Part shown: piece after piece, positions 59,094 to 64,000 of the stretch | Layout: each line of letters begins with the position of its first letter | Position numbering within the stretch: the first letter of the stretch is position 1 | Assembly (NCBI RefSeq): GCF_000718165.1 | Contig: NZ_JOEY01000041.1 | Location: forward strand, 1 to 64,000 | Direction of reading: 5' to 3' | Length of the DNA stretch: 64,000 nt | DNA from: Streptomyces fulvoviolaceus | GTDB taxonomy: Bacteria; Actinomycetota; Actinomycetes; Streptomycetales; Streptomycetaceae | Notes under the pieces: generated by a model | What the model was told of the DNA's origin: nothing | Seen by the model: only the letters and a program-made list of their open reading frames with translations | Database searches by the model: none | Position numbers and translations under genes: made by a program

Positions 59094-59906
59094 GTGCCCG
59101 ACTCCCGTGTGCCGCGCCGACGGCGTTTCCTCGTCTGCGAACCCAGACACTTCGCCGTGCAGTACGCGATCAATCCCTGGATGCATCCCGACACCCACGT
59201 CGACGTCGATCTGGCGCAGGAGCAGTGGCAGGCGCTGATCGACGCCTACCGCACGCACGGCCACGACGTCGACACCCTGGAGCCGGTCCCCGGTCTCCCG
59301 GACATGGTCTTCGCCGCGAACTCGGCGGTCGTCGTCGACGGCCGCGTCTTCGGCTCCCTCTTCCACGCGCCCGAGCGCCGCCCCGAGTCCACGCACTACG
59401 ACACCTGGTTCAAGGCGGCGGGCTACGACGTCCACCGCCCCGAGTCGGTCTGCGAGGGCGAGGGCGATCTCGTCTGGACGGGCCGGTACGTGCTGGCCGG
59501 CACCGGGTTCCGGACGACCCGGGAGGCGCACCGCGAGGTGCAGGAGTTCTTCGGTCACCCGGTGATCAGCCTGACGCTGGTGGACCCGCACTTCTACCAC
59601 CTGGACACGGCGCTGTTCGTGCTGGACGACGCCAACATCGTCTATTTCCCGGAGGCGTTCTCGCTGGGCAGCCGCGAGGTGCTGGCCCGGCTGTACCCGG
59701 ACGCGGTGCTCGCGACCCGGGACGACGCGGTGGCGTTCGGCCTCAACTCCGTGTCCGACGGCCGCCATGTCTTCATCGCGCCGCAGGCCGAGGCGCTCGC
59801 CGCCCGCCTCGGCGAGCACGGCTATGTCCCCGTCCCCGTCGACCTGTCCGAGTTCCGGAAGGCCGGCGGCGGCATCAAGTGCTGCACTCAGGAGATCCGC
59901 CCATGA
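59094..59906 (+). CDS. Dimethylarginine dimethylaminohydrolase-like amidinotransferase-fold enzyme
   Basis: A 270-residue guanidino-modifying enzyme. It has the N-terminal PRHFAVQYAINPWM, MVFAANSAVVVDGRVFGSLFHAPERR, the acidic ESVCEGEGDLVWTGRYVL (substrate-binding Glu/Asp), the catalytic His in DPHFYHLDTALFVLDD and the nucleophile Cys in the C-terminal GGGIKCCTQEIRP. The set fits DDAH, which converts methylated arginine to citrulline plus methylamines; an arginine deiminase-like activity is the alternative. GGAGGAA precedes GTG 59094. It overlaps rocD (ATGA), which points to arginine-derived amino acid breakdown. Confidence 0.85.
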   Translation: MPDSRVPRRRRFLVCEPRHFAVQYAINPWMHPDTHVDVDLAQEQWQALIDAYRTHGHDVDTLEPVPGLPDMVFAANSAVVVDGRVFGSLFHAPERRPESTHYDTWFKAAGYDVHRPESVCEGEGDLVWTGRYVLAGTGFRTTREAHREVQEFFGHPVISLTLVDPHFYHLDTALFVLDDANIVYFPEAFSLGSREVLARLYPDAVLATRDDAVAFGLNSVSDGRHVFIAPQAEALAARLGEHGYVPVPVDLSEFRKAGGGIKCCTQEIRP

Positions 59907-61129
59907 CCGCTCCCGTACGCACTCGTACCTCCGCCGACCTCATCCACGCCGAGGAGCCGGTCCTCGCGCACAACTACCACCCGCTGCCCGTGGTCGTCGC
60001 CCGTGCCGAGGGCACCTGGGTGGAGGACGTGGAGGGCCGCCGCTATCTCGACATGCTGGCCGGGTACTCGGCCCTCAACTTCGGCCACCGGCACCCCGCG
60101 CTGATCGAGGCCGCGCATCGCCAACTGGACCGCCTGACCCTCACCTCCCGCGCCTTCCACAACGACAGGCTCGCCGAATTCGCCGAACGGCTCGCCGAGT
60201 TGACGGGCCTGGACATGGTGCTGCCGATGAACACGGGCGCGGAGGCGGTCGAGAGCGGCATCAAGGTGGCCCGTAAGTGGGCGTACGAGGTGAAGGGCGT
60301 CCCGGCCGACCAGGCGACGATCGTGGTCGCGGCGGAGAACTTCCACGGGCGTACGACGACGATCGTGTCGTTCTCCACGGACGAGACGGCTCGGGCGGGG
60401 TTCGGGCCGTTCACGCCGGGCTTCCGCATCGTGCCGTACAACGACCTGGCCGCGCTGGAGGCGGCGGTCGACGAGACGACGGCGGCGGTGCTGCTCGAGC
60501 CCATCCAGGGCGAGGCGGGGGTCGTCATCCCGGACGAGGGTTACCTGGCCGGGGTGCGCGAGCTGACCCGTCGCAAGGGGTGTCTGTTCATCGCGGACGA
60601 GATCCAGTCGGGGCTCGGGCGTACGGGTCGGACGCTCGCCGTCGAGCATGAGGGGGTCGTGCCGGACGTGCTGCTGCTGGGCAAGGCGCTGGGTGGGGGC
60701 ATCGTGCCGGTGTCCGCGGTGGTGGCTCGGCGGGATGTGCTGGGGGTGCTGCGGCCGGGTGAGCACGGTTCGACTTTCGGTGGGAATCCGCTGGCCGCGG
60801 CGGTCGGTACGGCAGTGGTCGAGCTGCTGGAGACCGGTGAATTCCAGCGTCGGGCGGCCGAGTTGGGGGGCCTTCTGCGGGACGGGCTGGCGGAGCTGGT
60901 CGGTAAGGGTGTCGTCGGGTTCCGCTCTCGTGGGCTGTGGGCGGGGGTGGACATCGATCCCGCGATCGGTACGGGGCGTGCGGTGAGTGGGCGGCTGATG
61001 GAGGAGGGGGTGCTGGTGAAGGACACCCATGGGTCGACGATTCGGCTGGCGCCGCCGCTGACCATTACGGGGGAGGAGTTGCGGGCGGCGCTGGGGAGCT
61101 TGGAGAAGGTGCTGGTTCGGAGGGTGTGA
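59903..61129 (+). CDS. rocD: Ornithine aminotransferase
   Basis: A 408-residue class III aminotransferase. It shows HNYHPLPVVVARAEGTWVEDVEG and YLDMLAGYSALNFGHRHPALIEAA at the N-terminus, the PLP-binding region MNTGAEAVESGIKVARKW (about 108-125), FHGRTTTIVSFSTD, LLEPIQGEAGVVIPDEGYL, the Asp in CLFIADEIQSGLGRTG and the Schiff-base Lys in LLLGKALGGGIVPVSAVV (about 258). It transfers the delta-amino group of ornithine to 2-oxoglutarate, giving glutamate semialdehyde and then proline or glutamate. The start overlaps the dimethylargininase stop, so the two are translated together. Confidence 0.92.
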   Translation: MTAPVRTRTSADLIHAEEPVLAHNYHPLPVVVARAEGTWVEDVEGRRYLDMLAGYSALNFGHRHPALIEAAHRQLDRLTLTSRAFHNDRLAEFAERLAELTGLDMVLPMNTGAEAVESGIKVARKWAYEVKGVPADQATIVVAAENFHGRTTTIVSFSTDETARAGFGPFTPGFRIVPYNDLAALEAAVDETTAAVLLEPIQGEAGVVIPDEGYLAGVRELTRRKGCLFIADEIQSGLGRTGRTLAVEHEGVVPDVLLLGKALGGGIVPVSAVVARRDVLGVLRPGEHGSTFGGNPLAAAVGTAVVELLETGEFQRRAAELGGLLRDGLAELVGKGVVGFRSRGLWAGVDIDPAIGTGRAVSGRLMEEGVLVKDTHGSTIRLAPPLTITGEELRAALGSLEKVLVRRV

Positions 61130-61147
61130 GGCCCTGGGGTTTTCGCC

Positions 61148-61331
61148 CCCGCCGCCCCTTCCCATTCCCGTCCCTGGGGGCTGCCGCCCCCAGACCCCCG
61201 CTGTCGGCCTGAACGGCCTCGTCCTCAAACGCCGGACGGGCTGAAATCAGCCCCTCCGGCGTTTGAGGAGCGGGGGTCCAGGGGGCGGAGCCCCCTGGGG
61301 ACGGGACGGGAAGGGCGGCGGGGGCGAGGAC
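61148..61331. repeat. Long imperfect palindrome (about 184 bp) downstream of rocD
   Basis: The left arm runs from CGCCCCCGCCGCCCCTTCCC through CCTGGGGGCTGCCGCCCCC to the centre; the right arm mirrors it through AGGGGGCGGAGCCCCCTGG and GGAAGGGCGGCGGGGGCG. The centre (61223-61268) is a nearly perfect hairpin: CCTCAAACGCCGG, then GGGCTGA-AA-TCAGCCC, then CCGGCGTTTGAGG. It lies between rocD and the phosphatase gene and would form a very stable RNA structure. The CAAACGCCGG core recurs widely in Streptomyces genomes as I recall; it is not repeated elsewhere in this window. Confidence 0.75.
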
Positions 61332-61415
61332 ACCTCGGCGCTCACCGCACCACCGTCCGGGGTGAAGATGGGGTCAAGAGGTGGTAGACCACTCTCAGCG
61401 ACAGAGAGGTCGGCC

Positions 61416-63884
61416 GTGGGCGCTCACGAGGAGCAGGACGTTGCCCGGCAGCGGTTCGACGTGGCCGATGCCGCGCCCCTGCTGCTCGACGCGCGGGGGG
61501 TGGTGACGAGCTGGACCCGTGACGCCGAGCGGCTGCTGGCGTATCCGGCCTCCGCGGTGGTGGGCAGGGAGGCCTCTGTCCTGCTGTCCGACGAGGACGC
61601 GCGGCGGCTGCCCGAGCTCGCCGAACGGTGCCGTGCCGACGGCGGTTGGGCCGGACTGCTGACCGCCCGGCGGGGGGACGGGCGTCCGGTGAGGGTGATG
61701 GTGCGGATCACCTCGGCGCTCGAGCCCACCGGTCCCTCGCGATGGCTCGTCCTGCTGTCGGAGATGGCCGGAGCACCCGGCTGGGACATGAGCCGCCCGG
61801 TGCTGGAGCAGATGGTCGCCCAGTCCCCGGTCGGCATAGCGATCGTGGACACCGACCTCCGTTTCGTCTGGTCGAACGACGCCCTGGCGAAGTTCGGCGG
61901 CGGTTCGCCGCGCCAGCGGCTGGGGCTGCGGCTGGCGGACGTCCAGCCGGGTATCGACACCGAGGGGATCGAGGCGCAGATGCGCCGGGTGCTGGCGACC
62001 GGCGAGCCGGTGGTGGGGTACGAGCATGTCGGCCAGGTCCGGTCCGCGCCGCTCCGGGAGACGGCGCACGTGCTGTCGTTCAGCCGGCTCGACGACGACC
62101 AGGGCCACCCGATGGGCGTGTACTACACCGTCGTGGACATCACCGAGCGGCACCGCGCCCGGCAGCGGCTGGCCCTGCTCGACCGGGCCGGCGAGTACAT
62201 CGGCCGCACCCTGGACATCCAGCGGACCGCGCAGGAACTGGCCGACGTGGCCGTGCCGGCCCTCGCCGACTACGTCACCGTGGACCTGCTGGACTCGGTG
62301 CTGCGGGGAGCGGAACTCGCAGCGGGGCCGCCGAGCGAGACGGACCAGGTGCCGCTGCGCCGGGCCGGTCACCAGTCGGTGAACGAGAACGTCCCGGAGG
62401 CCGTGGTAGGCATCGGCAACGTGGCGGCCTACCGGCCGGACTCGCCCCCGCTCCGCGCCCTGACCACCGGCAGGCCCTGGTGCGAGGAGCGCCTCGACCC
62501 GCTGGCCGCGGAGTGGGCCACGGACATCCCCGGCGGCCGGCGGGCCACCTTCCTGGAGCTGGGCCTGCACAGCGTGATGATCGTGCCGATCCGCGCCGGG
62601 GGCGTCACGCTGGGCGTCACCACGTTCTTCCGGCGCCATCGGCAGGAGCCGTTCGACGAGGGCGACCTGAACCTGGCCGAGGACCTCGTCTCACGGGCGG
62701 CCGTCTGTGTGGACAACGCCCGGCGCTACACCCGTGAGCGCGACGCCGCGCTGGTCCTGCAGCGCAGTCTGCTCCCCCACCGGCTGCCCGAGCAGGACGC
62801 CGTGGAGGTGTCCGCCTGCTACCGGCCCGCCGACGAGCTGACCGGCCTGGGCGGGGACTGGTACGACCTCATCCCGCTGTCCGGCGCGCGCGTCGCCCTC
62901 GTGGTGGGCGAGGTGCCCGGTCACGGCATCAACGCCGCGGCGGCCATGGGCCGGCTGCGAACCGCCGTACGGACGCTCGCAGCCCTGGATCTGCCGCCCG
63001 AGGAGGTGCTCGGCCACCTCGACGACCTGGTCGCCCGCTCGGCCCGCGAGGAGGGCGTCGTGCCGGACGCCGAAGGGGCCGTGGGAGCCGACAGCTCGCA
63101 GCCGGTGGGGTCCGGCTGCGTGTACGTCGTCTACGACCCGGTCGACGGGCAGTGCACGATGGCCGCCGCGGGCCACCCGGCGCCCGCCGTCGTGCTGCCC
63201 GACGGCACGGTCGCCTTCGTGGACCTTCCGCAGGGGCCGCCGCTCGGTGTGGGCGGCCTGCCCTTCGAGTCGGTGGAGCTGGCCCTGGCGGAGGGCAGCA
63301 CGCTCGCGTTGCACACCGACGGACTGCTGGCCCGCGGCGAGGAGTGGGCCCTGGACGCGGACCGGGACCGGCTGCGCCGGGCCCTGGAACTGTCCGCGGC
63401 CTCGCTCGACCTGCGCTGCCGGGCCGTGGTGGACGCGCTGGTCCCGGCCCGCCCGTACGACGACGTGGCCCTGCTGATGGCCCGCACCAGGCTCCTCGGT
63501 ACGGAACAGGTCGCGGACTGGGACCTGCCTCCGGACCCGGCCGTCGTCGCCGACGCCCGCAAGGGAGCCGCCCGGCAGCTGACCGACTGGGGTCTGGAGG
63601 AGTTCGCCTTCACCACGGAACTGGTCGTCAGCGAGCTGGTCACCAACGCGATCCGGCACGCCGTAGGACCGATCCGGCTGCGCCTGATCAGGGAGCGGAA
63701 CCTGATCTGCGAGGTCTTCGACGGCGGCGCGACCGCACCGCACCTGCGCCATCCCCGCACCACGGACGAGGGCGGCCGCGGGCTGCTGCTGGTCTCCCAG
63801 TTCGCCCAGCGGTGGGGCACCCGGTTCGTCCCCGAGGGGAAGATCATCTGGGCGGAGCAGTTCCTGGCGGATTCACCGGATTGA
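61416..63884 (+). CDS. Multidomain signalling phosphatase: PAS-PAS-GAF-SpoIIE (PP2C)-HATPase
   Basis: An 822-residue soluble signalling protein. Two PAS domains (about 15-120, and 130-245 with SPVGIAIVDTDLRFVWSNDA and YYTVVDITERHRA) are followed by a GAF domain (about 255-430), a SpoIIE/RsbU-type PP2C domain (about 445-665; LQRSLLPHRLPE, LGGDWYDLIPL, DDVALLMA) and a C-terminal anti-sigma-like ATPase (about 690-820; ELVVSELVTNAIRHA, GGRGLLLVSQFAQRWG). The usual metal-binding GDV-GHG motif reads GEVPGHG, replacing an Asp by Glu. GTG 61416 follows AGAGG. It should act on an anti-sigma-factor antagonist in a partner-switching pathway. Confidence 0.88.
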   Translation: MGAHEEQDVARQRFDVADAAPLLLDARGVVTSWTRDAERLLAYPASAVVGREASVLLSDEDARRLPELAERCRADGGWAGLLTARRGDGRPVRVMVRITSALEPTGPSRWLVLLSEMAGAPGWDMSRPVLEQMVAQSPVGIAIVDTDLRFVWSNDALAKFGGGSPRQRLGLRLADVQPGIDTEGIEAQMRRVLATGEPVVGYEHVGQVRSAPLRETAHVLSFSRLDDDQGHPMGVYYTVVDITERHRARQRLALLDRAGEYIGRTLDIQRTAQELADVAVPALADYVTVDLLDSVLRGAELAAGPPSETDQVPLRRAGHQSVNENVPEAVVGIGNVAAYRPDSPPLRALTTGRPWCEERLDPLAAEWATDIPGGRRATFLELGLHSVMIVPIRAGGVTLGVTTFFRRHRQEPFDEGDLNLAEDLVSRAAVCVDNARRYTRERDAALVLQRSLLPHRLPEQDAVEVSACYRPADELTGLGGDWYDLIPLSGARVALVVGEVPGHGINAAAAMGRLRTAVRTLAALDLPPEEVLGHLDDLVARSAREEGVVPDAEGAVGADSSQPVGSGCVYVVYDPVDGQCTMAAAGHPAPAVVLPDGTVAFVDLPQGPPLGVGGLPFESVELALAEGSTLALHTDGLLARGEEWALDADRDRLRRALELSAASLDLRCRAVVDALVPARPYDDVALLMARTRLLGTEQVADWDLPPDPAVVADARKGAARQLTDWGLEEFAFTTELVVSELVTNAIRHAVGPIRLRLIRERNLICEVFDGGATAPHLRHPRTTDEGGRGLLLVSQFAQRWGTRFVPEGKIIWAEQFLADSPD

Positions 63885-63946
63885 TCTCCCTTCGTCCATA
63901 CCGTGGGAAACTGGTGTGACCCCGGCGGTGCGGTGAGGCGGCAGCC

Positions 63947-64000
63947 ATGACGGATACGGCGATCGACTACGCGGCGGTGTTCAAGGCCCTGCCCGGCATG
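63947..64000 (+). CDS. Start of a second PAS/SpoIIE-type signalling gene (partial)
   Basis: 18 codons are visible (TDTAIDYAAVFKALPGM) before the window ends. This opening, DYAAVFKALPGM, is typical of the PAS domain at the start of Streptomyces PAS-GAF-SpoIIE phosphatases. GAGGCGG precedes the ATG, 62 bp after the previous stop. It is probably a tandem paralogue of the preceding gene, but only the start is seen. Confidence 0.55.
   Translation, partial: MTDTAIDYAAVFKALPGM

Overview
The window looks like a chromosomal segment of a Streptomyces species. GC content is very high, starts are often GTG, stop-start overlaps (ATGA/GTGA) are common, and TTA codons are almost absent: I saw only two. Typical streptomycete genes are present, including a mycothiol-type maleylpyruvate isomerase, rppA with CYP158A2, MurT/GatD, SpoIIE-type phosphatases and a CebR box. 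I saw no rRNA, tRNA, CRISPR array, transposase or phage genes. All functions below are inferred from reading the translated sequence and known families; no search was run.

Region 1 (about 0.3-18 kb) is an aromatic-catabolic island. A minus-strand operon (9807 down to 1173) encodes a salicylyl-CoA 5-hydroxylase, two salicylate-activating enzymes, gentisate 1,2-dioxygenase, fumarylpyruvate hydrolase and a mycothiol-dependent maleylpyruvate isomerase. An alpha/beta hydrolase resembling methyl-salicylate esterases follows. Together these would take salicylate, and perhaps its ester, to fumarate and pyruvate. A divergent PaaX-type regulator sits upstream. A second cluster (10937-17843) has an IclR regulator divergent from a gamma-resorcylate-type decarboxylase, a flavin hydroxylase, an MFS transporter, maleylacetate reductase and hydroxyquinol 1,2-dioxygenase. 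These form a hydroxyquinol route to 3-oxoadipate.

Region 2 (18-21.3 kb) is a CsoR/CstR-like regulon: a small two-cysteine repressor, an MMPL transporter and a DUF302 protein. Three near-identical palindromic operators (TACCCC-N2-GGGGTA) lie in the three promoter positions.

Region 3 (21.3-30 kb) encodes secreted and envelope functions: a dipeptidase-like metallohydrolase with a discoidin domain, a GH5 mannanase with FN3 and CBM2 domains (CebR box and an early TTA codon), a methyltransferase-NUDIX fusion, a phosphodiester-glycosidase-like protein and a Tat-exported phosphodiesterase-like protein.

Region 4 (30-46 kb) holds an oxidoreductase/acyl-CoA dehydrogenase operon, STAS-ANTAR and HTH regulators, a thioredoxin-reductase-like enzyme, an ATP-dependent DNA ligase coupled to a NUDIX gene, a succinate-semialdehyde-type dehydrogenase, the rppA-CYP158A2-cupin pigment operon, and an acyl-CoA dehydrogenase with its divergent TetR regulator.

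Region 5 (46-64 kb) is housekeeping and signalling: peptide deformylase, MurT-GatD, phosphofructokinase, a CtaG-like protein, a PASTA lipoprotein beside a TTA-containing Ser/Thr kinase, a LytS/LytTR two-component system built around an acetate-type symporter, an Lrp regulator next to dimethylargininase and ornithine aminotransferase, and a PAS-GAF-SpoIIE-ATPase protein. A second such gene begins at the right edge.

Three copies of a dispersed intergenic repeat (10.8, 40.1 and 45.7 kb) and one long imperfect palindrome (61.1-61.3 kb) sit at gene 3' ends.
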